A DNA stretch of 29,865 bases, from positions 39,097 through 68,961 of the forward strand of contig NW_014578553.1 in assembly GCF_000485595.1 (NCBI RefSeq), written 5' to 3'. The notes beneath the pieces are model-generated. The model was given only the letters and a program-made list of their open reading frames with translations, had not been told where the DNA came from and ran no database searches. Below, in pieces: positions 8,552 to 15,349 of this stretch (positions are counted from its first letter, which is position 1; each line of letters opens with the position of its first letter). The DNA is from Priapulus caudatus (lineage: Eukaryota; Priapulida; Priapulimorpha; Priapulimorphida; Priapulidae). The position numbers and the translations under genes were made by a program.

Positions 8552-8843
8552 TGTGTGTGTGTGTTGGCGGGAGGGTGAATGGGGCGTGTGTGTGTGTGTG
8601 TGTCACTGTGTGGGCGATTTCATTGCATTAACCTGCGTGGCCTCGGCACAAACGGTGTTTGCATGCCCGACGTTTAGCGGCACCCTGGTGAAAAGAACGC
8701 CTTTCAAGGTGTGCGCGTGTCACAAGTCTCTCACTTGGCAGCGCATTACGACACTGCCTATCTCACCTTTCTCTGTGGGCGTGATGAGTAGATGCAATCC
8801 AAGAGTGGCAGCGGCTCCCTGTTCTTACTGATGTCTTCCACAA
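1368..8843 (-). CDS. unc-18: unc-18/STXBP1 (Munc18) gene, partial, nine exons
   Basis: This is a Sec1/Munc18 (SM) family gene. Such proteins bind syntaxin and assembled SNARE complexes and are needed for synaptic vesicle priming and fusion at the plasma membrane. Exons on the minus strand are 8843-8767, 7049-6977, 6507-6404, 6077-5929, 4596-4512, 3652-3522, 2932-2813, 2139-1923 and 1506-1368. All eight internal introns are GT-AG and every junction keeps phase, giving 1095 nt with no stop. Diagnostic strings include [59 protein letters not shown] and [10 protein letters not shown]. The protein matches the neuronal Munc18-1/UNC-18 branch better than Sly1, Vps45 or Vps33. About 55 N-terminal and about 180 C-terminal residues are missing, because those exons fall outside the window or were not recognised. 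Family and orthology are known by similarity; expression and splicing are inferred. Confidence 0.95.
1712..1876. repeat. 20-bp minisatellite in an unc-18 intron
   Basis: About eight copies of a 20-bp unit, TCCGGATTTTTCCGGGACTC with variants, fill part of intron 1507-1922. Units differ by one to four bases, and one unit is 19 bases. The apparent Ser/Phe/Arg- or Pro/Glu/Ser-rich ORFs across it on both strands come from the repeat. CA-rich sequence at about 1515-1680 lies between it and the exon. Confidence 0.9.
1923..2139 (-). CDS. unc-18: unc-18 exon: domain 3a helical hairpin
   Basis: Acceptor AG at 2141-2140 follows a run of nine C/T-rich bases, and the donor GTACAT begins at 1922. The exon starts with one base completing a Gln codon and ends on CAG, 72 further codons. 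It encodes [14 protein letters not shown], then [20 protein letters not shown] and [15 protein letters not shown], ending KLCRVEQ. This is the domain 3a region that contacts SNAREs. Pro in KKMPQ and Leu in YSTHL correspond to P335 and L348 of rat Munc18-1. Relative to vertebrates there is a small Gly-rich insertion before EKTTMRD. Confidence 0.97.
2200..2546 (+). repeat. Inverted array of unc-18 exon-end/5' splice-site units (antisense to the gene)
   Basis: Seven copies of a unit with core TCTCCCAGTAAGTGTCAC, near 2209, 2250, 2291, 2362, 2403, 2444 and 2509, lie on the plus strand. The spacing is mostly about 41 bases with some longer steps. The unit is the last 30 or so bases of the exon at 2813-2932 plus its splice donor, turned round. 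In the unc-18 transcript it is therefore complementary to the exon end and donor. Units vary at a few positions (TCTCCGT, TCGCGGT, TTGCGGT). Confidence 0.93.
2577..2622. repeat. (TGCG)n spacer between inverted arrays
   Basis: A short TGCG/TG microsatellite separates the plus-oriented and minus-oriented arrays. It would be the loop if the two arrays fold back on each other. Confidence 0.85.
2623..2845 (-). repeat. Sense array of unc-18 exon-end/5' splice-site units
   Basis: Five copies at an exact 41-base spacing (starting near 2641, 2682, 2723, 2764 and 2805) of the same unit, in the gene's orientation. On the minus strand each reads CACATCGCGGTCGTCTCC then CAGTAAGTG. The copy closest to the coding exon (2806-2845) is the real exon end and donor. 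The four farther copies lie in the intron, and each carries an intact CA/GTAAGTG donor. The unit length of 41 is not a multiple of three, and TAA in the donor would stop translation if a copy were retained. Confidence 0.94.
2813..2932 (-). CDS. unc-18: unc-18 exon: [17 protein letters not shown]...VVSQ
   Basis: Acceptor AG at 2934-2933; donor GTAAGTG begins at 2812. The exon starts with the third base of a Lys codon and ends with the first two bases (CA) of a Gln codon. It encodes [12 protein letters not shown], then [17 protein letters not shown] and CHIAVVSQ, aligning with the KEVLLDEDDDLW...HIAEVSQ segment of animal Munc18 proteins. Its 3' end is part of the 41-bp array. I chose the donor at 2812 because the chain then reads [11 protein letters not shown] without a break. 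Any of the four further identical donors would add an in-frame TAA. Confidence 0.95.
2982..3415. repeat. (CAA/CAG)n trinucleotide repeat in an unc-18 intron
   Basis: About 430 bases of ACAACAACA with interspersed AGC and AAT triplets occupy most of intron 2933-3521. On the coding strand this is TTG/CTG. Long poly-Val, poly-Cys and poly-Leu reading frames on the minus strand are a by-product. Confidence 0.96.
3522..3652 (-). CDS. unc-18: unc-18 exon: start of domain 3 ([15 protein letters not shown]...ENDVYK)
   Basis: Acceptor AG at 3654-3653; donor GTGAGT begins at 3521. The exon is 43 codons plus AA, completed by G of the next exon to give Lys. It encodes [17 protein letters not shown], then [31 protein letters not shown] and LLPIENDVY are among the most conserved strings of SM proteins. 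The Arg-Gly-Phe-Asp motif and the FQAM segment are intact. Confidence 0.97.
3750..4250. repeat. Diverged direct repeat pair in intron 3653-4511
   Basis: Bases about 3755-3890 and 4135-4250 share an ordered series of matches: GCGAGTTTTTCG, CGAGATTTC, then GCTGAATACA-like, CGTGCAT, TCGCCGAT and a C-rich end. The copies differ by substitutions and short gaps. This looks like an old dispersed repeat present twice. Nothing else identifiable is in the intron. Confidence 0.55.
4512..4596 (-). CDS. unc-18: unc-18 exon: [22 protein letters not shown]
   Basis: Acceptor AG at 4598-4597; donor GTAAGC begins at 4511. One leading base completes a Ser codon, followed by 28 codons ending at Glu. The sequence [14 protein letters not shown] and [14 protein letters not shown] matches the domain 2 end of Munc18-1. 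The next exon begins GID, so the junction reads TMGEGIDKAR as in the family. Confidence 0.96.
4743..4973. mobile_element. MITE-like element of about 230 bp in an unc-18 intron
   Basis: The left end GGGTTTACACTACCCGACTT and the reverse complement of the right end (GGGTTTACACTACTGACTTT) agree over about 50 bases with a few changes, continuing through ATGTTG and GAATTGGACCAA/ACTAA. The interior is short and non-coding. A partial extra copy of ACACTACCCG lies just before the left end. I saw no clear target-site duplication. Confidence 0.65.
4974..5700. other. Unc-18 intron sequence without recognisable features
   Basis: This is ordinary A+T-moderate intron DNA between the small inverted-repeat element and the duplicated exon end at 5709. 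I see no ORF, RNA gene or repeat that I can support here. Confidence 0.6.
5709..5754 (-). repeat. Duplicate of an unc-18 exon end plus splice donor
   Basis: These 46 bases match 5923-5968 at 44 positions. They contain the last 39 or so bases of the exon ([12 protein letters not shown]) and an intact CAG/GTGAGT donor at 5714. In the gene direction the copy lies about 170 bases beyond the real donor, after a GCGT/GT microsatellite. One change would be Val to Ile and the other silent. No acceptor lies directly before it, so it is a decoy or alternative donor rather than a complete exon. Confidence 0.93.
5755..5922. repeat. (ACGC)n/(AC)n microsatellite in an unc-18 intron
   Basis: A run of ACGC and AC units with short interruptions begins right after the true splice donor in gene direction and ends at the duplicated exon end. 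Cys/Val/Arg-rich reading frames across it are artefacts of the repeat. Confidence 0.96.
5929..6077 (-). CDS. unc-18: unc-18 exon: [14 protein letters not shown]...EYPNVRYR
   Basis: Acceptor AG at 6079-6078; donor GTGAGT begins at 5928. The exon is 49 codons plus AG, completed to Ser by the next exon. It encodes [18 protein letters not shown], then [20 protein letters not shown] and VRYR, matching domain 1/2 of Munc18. [10 protein letters not shown] and the P.VRYR string are nearly invariant in animal UNC-18. The middle (QGGRMTN) is the usual variable loop. Confidence 0.97.
6404..6507 (-). CDS. unc-18: unc-18 exon: CPDELFNDL...[11 protein letters not shown]
   Basis: Acceptor AG at 6509-6508 after TGTTTTTC; donor GTATGT begins at 6403. 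Two leading bases complete an Ala codon, then 34 codons follow. It encodes [20 protein letters not shown] and [14 protein letters not shown], equivalent to the CPDALFNEL...[12 protein letters not shown] segment in domain 1. The next exon begins VFSLD, giving YESQVFSLD as expected. Confidence 0.97.
6536..6836. repeat. (ACGC)n microsatellite in an unc-18 intron
   Basis: About 300 bases of ACGC/AC units with ATTCTCACGC and GCGTGCATGAACGT interruptions, the latter as a repeated block at about 6676-6692 and 6742-6758. It fills much of intron 6508-6976, next to the acceptor. Confidence 0.95.
6977..7049 (-). CDS. unc-18: unc-18 exon: SVKQLMQDF...HLFFTE
   Basis: Acceptor AG at 7051-7050 (CGTTTCAG); donor GTACGC begins at 6976. 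The exon holds 24 codons plus one base. It encodes [20 protein letters not shown] then FFTE, matching the SV..LI.DF......Y..AHVFFTD segment of Munc18 domain 1. It joins to CPDELF via an Ala codon. Confidence 0.94.
7175..7585. mobile_element. Non-autonomous hAT-like element, about 410 bp
   Basis: The ends read ATTAGTGACG and, reversed, ATTAGTGATGGG. Inside both ends are sets of ATCGATTATAATCG or GATCATCGATCGG motifs that pair with one another. TAGTGATGGGA-like ends with ATCGATTATCG-type subterminal motifs are known from hAT-derived MITEs. The interior is AT-rich and non-coding. A precise 8-base target duplication is not evident. Confidence 0.5.
7866..8612. repeat. Large GTGCGTAC/GT microsatellite block in an unc-18 intron
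   Basis: About 740 bases built from GTGCGTGC, GTACGTAC, GCATGTGTGGGTGTGCGTAC and, towards the right, pure GT. A block GGGAGGGTGAATGGGG occurs twice (about 8497-8512 and 8568-8583). All long reading frames here, rich in Cys/Val on one strand and Thr/His on the other, come from the repeat. Confidence 0.96.
8767..8843 (-). CDS. unc-18: unc-18 exon: [12 protein letters not shown]... with shifted end
   Basis: Acceptor AG at 8845-8844 after TTGTTTGAC; donor GTGAGA begins at 8766. Two leading bases then 25 codons read [18 protein letters not shown] and SSRPQRK. The family reads [25 protein letters not shown] here. The last seven residues look like the same DNA read one base out of frame, restored at the splice site. 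The exon still joins in phase to SVKQL. It is the most 5' exon I can identify; the preceding N-terminal exons were not found. Confidence 0.9.
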
Positions 8844-9040
8844 CTGTCAAACAACAACGGTTCTCTATTAAAGTGATCGCGTCGCCTTGAACAGTAAACG
8901 TAACCAAATTATGTCGACTTTTTCACAAAATGTAAGCGATTCTGTTCACTTCTTATATGCTTAAATTGCTGCATTATACTTCCTATTTTTCTATTCTGTT
9001 CGATGTGAACAAACACTCGACAATAGCAAGAAATGTAGTG
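8844..9040. other. Intron or 5' flank, no recognisable feature
   Basis: About 200 bases of plain sequence between the most 5' recognised unc-18 exon and the minisatellite. It is presumably intron, since the exon's first two bases require an upstream donor. Confidence 0.6.
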
Positions 9041-9042
9041 AT

Positions 9043-11250
9043 CATACAGCATTCGTTAGCGAGGTAACGCGGACTAGCTACTCACTGGTACAGCATTCGT
9101 TAGCGAGGTAACGCGGACTAGCTACTCACTGGTACAGCATTCGTTAGCGAGGTAACGCGGACTAGCTAGCTACTCACTGATGTACAATGCATTCGTTAGG
9201 CGGAGGAACGCGGACTAGCTAGCTACTCACTGTACAGCATTCGTAGCGAGGTAACGCGGAGCTAGTCTATTACTCCAACTTGGTACAGCATTCGTTTACG
9301 AGGTAACGCGGACAGTCTACTCACTGGCTACACATTGCGTTAGCGAGGTAACGCGGACTAGCTAGCTACTCACTGGTACAGCATTCGTTAGCGAGGTAAC
9401 GCGGACTAGCTAGCTACTCACTGGTACAGCATTCGTTAGCGAGGTACGCGACTGCTACTCCACTGGTACATCATTCTGTTAGCGAGGGTAACGCGGAACT
9501 AAGCTAGCTTACTCACTGGTAACAGCATTCGTTAGCGAGGTAACGCGGACTAGCTAGCTACTCACTGGTACAGCATTCGTTAGCGAGGTAACGCGGACTA
9601 GCTAGCTACTCACTGGTACAGCATTCGTTAGCGAGGTAACGCGGACTAGCTGCTATCACTGGTGACCTTCCGTTTAGCGAGGTAAGCGGACTAGCGTACT
9701 ACTACACTGGTACAAGCATTGTCGTTAGCGAGGTAACGCGGTACTGCTAGGCTACTCACTGGGTACAGCATTTCGTAGCGAGAGGTAATGCGGACTAGCC
9801 TTACTCACTGCGTACACGGCATTCGTTAGGAGGTAACGCGGTCCTAGTTACTCACTGGTACAGCATTCAGTTAGCGCAGGTGAAGCGGACAGGGCTATCA
9901 CTGGTAATGCTTCGTTAGCGACGGTAACGCGGGAAGCTAGCTACTCACTGGTAGCCAGCATTCGTTAGCGAGTAACGCGGCACTAGTAGCTACTTCACTG
10001 GTAAGGCATTACGTTTAGCGAGGTAACGCGGATAGTAGCTACTCACTGGTACAGCATTCGTTAAAGCGAGGGTAACCGCGGACTAGATACTCACTGGTGA
10101 GCACTTCGTTAGCGACCGGTAGACGCTTAGCTAGCTATCACTGTACAGCATTTCGTTAGCGGAGGTTAACGCGGAACTAAGCTACTCACTGGTACAGCAT
10201 TCGTTAGCGAGGTAACGCGGCTAGCTTAGCTACTTCACGGTACAGCATTCGGTTAGCGCAGGTAACGCGGATTACTAGCTACTCACTGGTACAGCATTCG
10301 TTAGCGAGCGCTTAACGCGGACTAGTATCACTGGTACAGCATTCGTTAGCCGGGTAACAGCGGAACTAGCTTACTAGCTTCAGCATCTTACCCGGAGCTA
10401 TCCTAGCAGCATTCGTAGCGAGGTAACGCGGTCTGCTAGCCTACTCACTGGTACGCGATTCGTTAGCGAGGTAACGCCAGGACTAGCTACTCACTAGTAA
10501 GCATCCGCTTGTTAGGTCGAAGGTTAAACGCGGACTGATAGCTATCACTGTACAGCATTCGTTAGCGAGGTAACGCGGATAGCTAGCTTACTCACTGTAC
10601 AGCATTCGTTAGCAAGGTTTTAAAACGCGGACTAGCTTACTCACTAGCTACAGCATTCGTTAGCGAGGTACGCGGCTAGCTAGCTACTCACTGGGTACAA
10701 GCATTCGTTAAGCAAGAGTAACGCGCGTACTAGCTACTCACTGGTACAGCATTCGTTAGCGAGGGTGTTTTTTTTAACGCCGGACTAGCTAGCTACTCAC
10801 TGGTGACGCATTCCGGTTAGCGATGGTAACGTCCGGCTACGCTAGCCTCTCACTGGCTTACAGCATTCGTTTAGCGAGTAACGCCGGACTTAGCTAGCTA
10901 CTCACTGGTACAGCACTTCAGTTAGCAACGTAACGCGGACTTAGATAGCTACTCACTGGTACAGCCATTCGTAGCGAGCCCGGGGTAACGCGGATAGCTA
11001 GAGCTACTCACTGGTACAGCATTCGTTAGCGAGAACGCACTAGCAGCACCCTCGCACGCAGTTAGCAAGTAACGCGGACTAGCTAGCTACTCACTGGTAC
11101 AGCATTCGTTAGCGAGGGTAACGCGGACTAGCTACTACTCACTTGGTTAAGCATTCGTTTAGCGAGGGTAACTGCGGACTAGCTTACTCACTGGTGATGC
11201 CTTCTTTGCGAGTAACGTAAACTAGCTACTCACTGGTGATGCCTTCGTTT
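9043..11250. repeat. 44-48 bp minisatellite, about 45-50 copies
   Basis: The unit reads GGTACAGCATTCGTTAGCGA then GGTAACGCGGACTAGCTAGC then TACTCACT. Some units have one AGCT less, which gives 44 rather than 48 bases. The array starts cleanly near 9043. Some blocks are perfect for several units, and others carry single-base insertions, deletions and homopolymer additions in nearly every unit. Such a mixture suggests raw long-read sequence. The right end merges into the duplicated segment at about 11240. There is no spacer diversity, so it is not a CRISPR array. Confidence 0.97.
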
Positions 11251-13910
11251 AGCGAGGTCATGCATCTTGCAGCATGACGAGACGATACGCCATGCTCAGC
11301 TTGCGTCGCACGACCATGGGTCTTCCACTCTCCCTCTTCGCTCCACGTCTCACGACCTCCTCGACCACCTCTGCAACTCGGAAACACTACACCGTGTAAT
11401 GCGATGTCACGGCGAGCGGACAAACGCTGTGAATGGACAACAAGTGTAAGTGCACTAATAAGTGCATCATAGCATAGTACAGTGCGTTCCTCCATGTAAG
11501 TAAGTGCAGGGTGCGAAATTAACTGCGATCCGGAGTCAAAACTCCTGATTTACTGCGACTCCCCCCTGATTTGACATATGCAGGAGTCCGTGCTGAACTC
11601 CCTGAAAACTTTCTGTTATACTAAACTAGTTTCGTTTCCAGAGCATGGCCCTAGCGGAATTTGCCGTATTTTTTCAGCAAATGTCAAGCAATTTGGCAGC
11701 GGCAACCACATGAATCTTCAAAAAATAAGCACGATGCCGTTTTGTTAATATCTTTAGTTTTTGAAAACCTCAGACTGCAGACCTCCCTGCATTTTGCTGC
11801 GGACTCCTTCTTTTTGAGGGTATGGGAGTCCGTTGCGGACTCCCGTGTTCAAAAGTTAATTCTACCTCTGCTGCAGTCGGTTGCGGGCAAGTTAAATATT
11901 TGGCCTCAGGCCTTCAGGTTTAATAAGTACAGGAGGGCTCTAATGACTCCCCTAGAACACCATAGGGGGACTTTTCACGCTCCATATCACACCCTTAAGA
12001 GGACATGATGGAGAGCCTCCATTAAAAAATCACACCCTTAGAGGCATGATGGAACGAGCTCCACTAAAATCACACCCTTATTTAAAAGGTCTGCCATTTG
12101 TTTTAAGATACGACGAAGGCGTGCTATGAAAGCTGCATTCTCATTGGCCTACTGAAACAGAGTTGGGCTAGAATAGATACTCCAAGTCAGGGCTCGCGAT
12201 CCATTGCCAACTCTATGGACAGGGGAAACTTAGCCTAAAAGGCACGCGTGATCGCGGCGGCTTTTGATGTACAACGGATCGATCGATCTGCCGTACTATA
12301 TATACTGCCTGGCCGTAGCTACGGCGGCTACACAACACACACACACTTGCAGCGTCAAATAAACGGCACACACTGCGCAACGTCTGACAATCCAAACAGT
12401 GACTAAGTCCGTGTCTATATTGTAAAAGCAAACTATTTTAGAATGGTATTAAATGAAGGCATCTGGTTAGTTAGGCTGTTGGACTGTAAAATGAAAATTT
12501 TTTGTACAATTCTAACCCCCCTAAAATTTTCTCTCAACCGGATTTAGACGTTTCAACAATCGACCCTGGGACTGTGAAATCAGAGGGGATTTCCGCGGAT
12601 CCGCCGGAAGATTCTTTCATCCCTGCTAAAAATTGGAGCCGGCTATTTCAACATTAATACACAGATTTTGCGTGCGCGATTTCAACCACTTTTATGAGGC
12701 GCGATGATGCGCGCACCATGGCACCAATTTATGGTGCGCGGTTGGACGCCTCCACTCGAGCGCGCATTCGCCGCCCCTTAAAAATGAAAGGCCTTGTGGC
12801 CTAATATTAGAACGAAGACAGGACCTCTGATCAGGAATTTTAGCAATTGTTTAGAATTTTAGTGTTCTCAGAAATGGACGAATATAATAGTATACCAATT
12901 GCTATATACAGGGTGGTCACAACGTAAAATCAAACATGGCTAAAAACTGGGAACTTTTAGAGGAGTACCTTAGATATTAATATAAGTCTGCGGCACATCA
13001 ACAAACGTGGAGCGCGAAGTGGCAGGACTTGTTTAGCCGCGGGGCCAGGGAAGCTCAAGGGGGTTTTAAGATCGCTCTCTGGTGCAATATTAACCTTATT
13101 TTGGAGCATTTTTTTTACAAAATTTATTTACTATATTCAAAATAATTTGGGTTTTGAGTTCAAGAGTCATGAGTGATGATAATTTTTTCATTGTTGTTCA
13201 ATTTTGTATACTAGTGTGAATGTAAGACCAGTCAAAGTTATAAAGCGCGTGTTTGTGAAAAATGCAAATAAATTATAACTTACAAGGTGAAACTATATTT
13301 CGCTATATTTTATTCGGATTGAGCACCGTTATGAGTAGAAAATTCAGTATCGTAATAAAGGCTTTAAATCCCAAGTTTCCTTTTCCTAATTGCGGCCCCG
13401 AGCATTCTGCTGCCTCATAAGCGGGGAAGTTCCTTTGACGGAGGGACTTCCACGGACACCATCATTTACGGGCATTTAGTGTGTTTTCTGATTCTAGTCT
13501 TAGTTAGCAAGGAATCTGATGAAATAGGCCTGGTTATTGCTGCAGTGTTTTTTATTCATTAGCGGACTTGCGAAGCGCTATGATATGTAGGCTCAAGACA
13601 AGGTGAAAGTCCATGTCGACAAAGTTATTCGTTTGGCTAGTTGCCGATTGCGACAAATAAAAAATTCTAGTTGTGTAATTTTCCTAACATCCTTTGAGCC
13701 ATGGCGCATCGCACGGACATTCTCACATTTATTTTTTTCAAAGGTCCTCGCGTCTTCGGCGAAGCGGAAAAAAGCGGGCCCGCGAGGAACGCGTCTGTGG
13801 CTGCTGCACATCACGCTGCGTATACGTGCCTGCTGGCTGGGGGCCGGGCATTTGATTTTAAGATTACGAGGGAGGGGAACATTTGTGTCAGTCGCGTTGG
13901 TGCTAATCAC
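11240..13910. repeat. Duplicated segment, copy 1
   Basis: This segment and 15350-16934 are direct copies. Both begin with ATTCGTTAGCGAGGTCATGC or a one-base variant, both run through the TACAGGGTGGTC, CACCGTTA.TGAGTAGAAAA and CTAACATCCTTTGAGCCA landmarks, and both reach GCCTGCTGGCTGGGG. Copy 1 has an additional 890 bases at 11907-12796. Repeated ACTCC/GGAGTC words lie at about 11530-11850. No ORF is shared between the copies at useful length, so I see no gene. Confidence 0.92.
11907..12796. mobile_element. Transposon-like insertion in copy 1 with matching empty site in copy 2
   Basis: The 890-base block begins CAGGCCTTCA and ends TGAAAGGCCTTG, short imperfect inverted termini. It is flanked on each side by TGGCCT (11901-11906 and 12797-12802). 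Copy 2 has a single TGGCCT at 15965-15970 and no insert. The interior has three copies of ATCACACCCTTA (about 11987, 12029, 12070), a hairpin GCGCACCAT...ATGGTGCGC at about 12711-12740, and no transposase ORF. CAGG ends and a 6-8 base duplication suggest a non-autonomous hAT-type element. Confidence 0.7.
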
Positions 13911-13911
13911 T

Positions 13912-14298
13912 AACTAAAATGTAAGGGGGCACCGGCTGGGCTATGAGCGAGACGATAGGCCAAAAACTCTTTCCGGAATTGAGGGAAAAGGCTACAATCC
14001 GGGAATGACACACGAGTGTGCCGGCACACAAAAATAAACGTGTGAATTTCATTACGATTTTCCATGGATTACCGTTCTATAATCCTACGGGTCTACGTAG
14101 GCACGCCCGCAGGTGCACACGCACACAGGCACGTGCACACGCACGCACACACAGGCACGTGCGCAGGCACGCATACAGGCATGCGTGCATGAATCAGAGC
14201 AAGCAGCTCAGAAAACGTAGACGCACTGTATTATTTGACTGCCCGACAAGTGGGAGCCCATGCACAGAGTAAAACAGTGTAATAGACTGTAATAGGGT
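13912..14298 (+). repeat. Inverted duplication, left copy
   Basis: The sequence from ACTAAAATGTAAGGGGGCACC to GTGTAATAGACTGTAATAG is the reverse complement of 18718-19118 at roughly 85-90 percent by eye. The copies share the GTGCCGGCACAC palindrome, TTCCATGGATTACCGTTCT and GAATCAGAGCAAGCAGCTCAG. A CA/CACG-rich stretch lies inside. It directly follows copy 1 of the duplicated segment. Confidence 0.9.
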
Positions 14299-14504
14299 AT
14301 GCTACAAGCGCGCGATGTGACTACGCGTACATCGTCCCGTTCGACAGTGCAGTACAGTTGCATTTTACTTTGTTTGTGTTGTTTCTTGCTTTGATATTTC
14401 AAACCTGTTGCCCTCAAATCCAAACCTGTCGGCAATTTTCAAACCTATCGGCCCAAAACTCAAATCTGTTGGCCTTACATGTTAAAACCCCTCGTGGACC
14501 ACAC

Positions 14505-14665
14505 TGCTATATAATATAAAAATAAATACAATTAACAATTTTCGAGGTGGTGGGCTTGAATGCTAGTATTTGCCATCATTATTTGTGATGTAATTGAAAA
14601 AATAAATATTATTATTATTAAATCTTTATTGCATGTCATTCATTTACAAACACATGTTCTAAAGA
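14505..14665 (+). repeat. Dispersed repeat, copy 1
   Basis: Matches 20040-20215 in the same orientation. The shared landmarks are GGTGGGCTTGAA, TATTTGCCATCA, a TTATTATTA stretch, TTTATTGCATGT and ACATGTTCT/ACATGTGCT. It is non-coding and AT-rich, possibly the end of a dispersed retroelement family. Confidence 0.75.
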
Positions 14666-14812
14666 AAGTCTCTTTCATGGAGAAACACATGGAAAATCAC
14701 ATATCCCTATTTAGTGTTCTCAGAACAATGTACGCAAGTGCAACATATATATAAACCAGTGAATTACTACAGCCTCTTGCTCTAGCTAGTCTGGCCAAGC
14801 CCAGTAAAAATA

Positions 14813-15218
14813 TGTCTCCACACACGGCACGGCACGACACAGCAAAACGCAGCGCCAGTTGTGATGAAAAAAAATGCATTGTGATTTCGCGCATTGTGTC
14901 TGAGCGCATTGTGTTCACTCTGGTTCAGTGATCAGAAATTATGCACATGTACTTGTTGTCCATTGGCTGATGGTGGTTTGAGTAGAACACGTGATAAAAA
15001 TCAATCGCGTTGATTGGTTCAACTGTCTTTCGCAGCACACGGCTCCGGCAAGTCAAACTCATTTGACTTTTGCCATCGCCGTAAAACCGGGCTAGCACCG
15101 TGCCGTGTCAGTGGAGACTGCGCCATAAGATGTAACACTTAACAGATTTGAACTTTGCCGGTAGGGGTGAACGGCGCCGTTTCCGTGGCGTTCCGTGCCG
15201 CGCCGCGTGTGTGGAGAC
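14813..15218. mobile_element. MITE-like element with GTCTCCACACACGGC ends
   Basis: The left end GTCTCCACACACGGCACGGC matches the reverse complement of 15194-15218 (GTCTCCACACACGCGGCGCG) with a small gap. A third, internal inverted end lies at 15097-15120 (GTGCCGTGTCAGTGGAGAC). This suggests either nested insertion or a duplicated right terminus. No transposase is encoded. Confidence 0.65.
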
Positions 15219-15349
15219 GGGCCTTAAGAATGGTGCTACCAAACTCAAACTATGTATATTACATCAAAAAAGTACTATCTTAATGTAGATAAATAATTAT
15301 AATAAATATTAATAATAATGTTAGCTGTATTTTTAGTAATGTTCATCAT

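Noticed and set aside
7716-8831. Several overlapping ORFs of 85-241 codons rich in Cys/Val or Thr/His, with similar ones at 5695-5970 and 6393-6901
   Set aside because: All frames are open on both strands because ACGC/GTAC/GT repeats contain no stops; no protein family features are present.
9043-11250. Regular short repeats that might be taken for a CRISPR array
   Set aside because: Units abut with no unique spacers, and the window is clearly animal DNA.
13593-13917. Overlapping ORFs of 104-105 codons on both strands
   Set aside because: The second copy of this segment does not preserve either frame, and no motif is visible.
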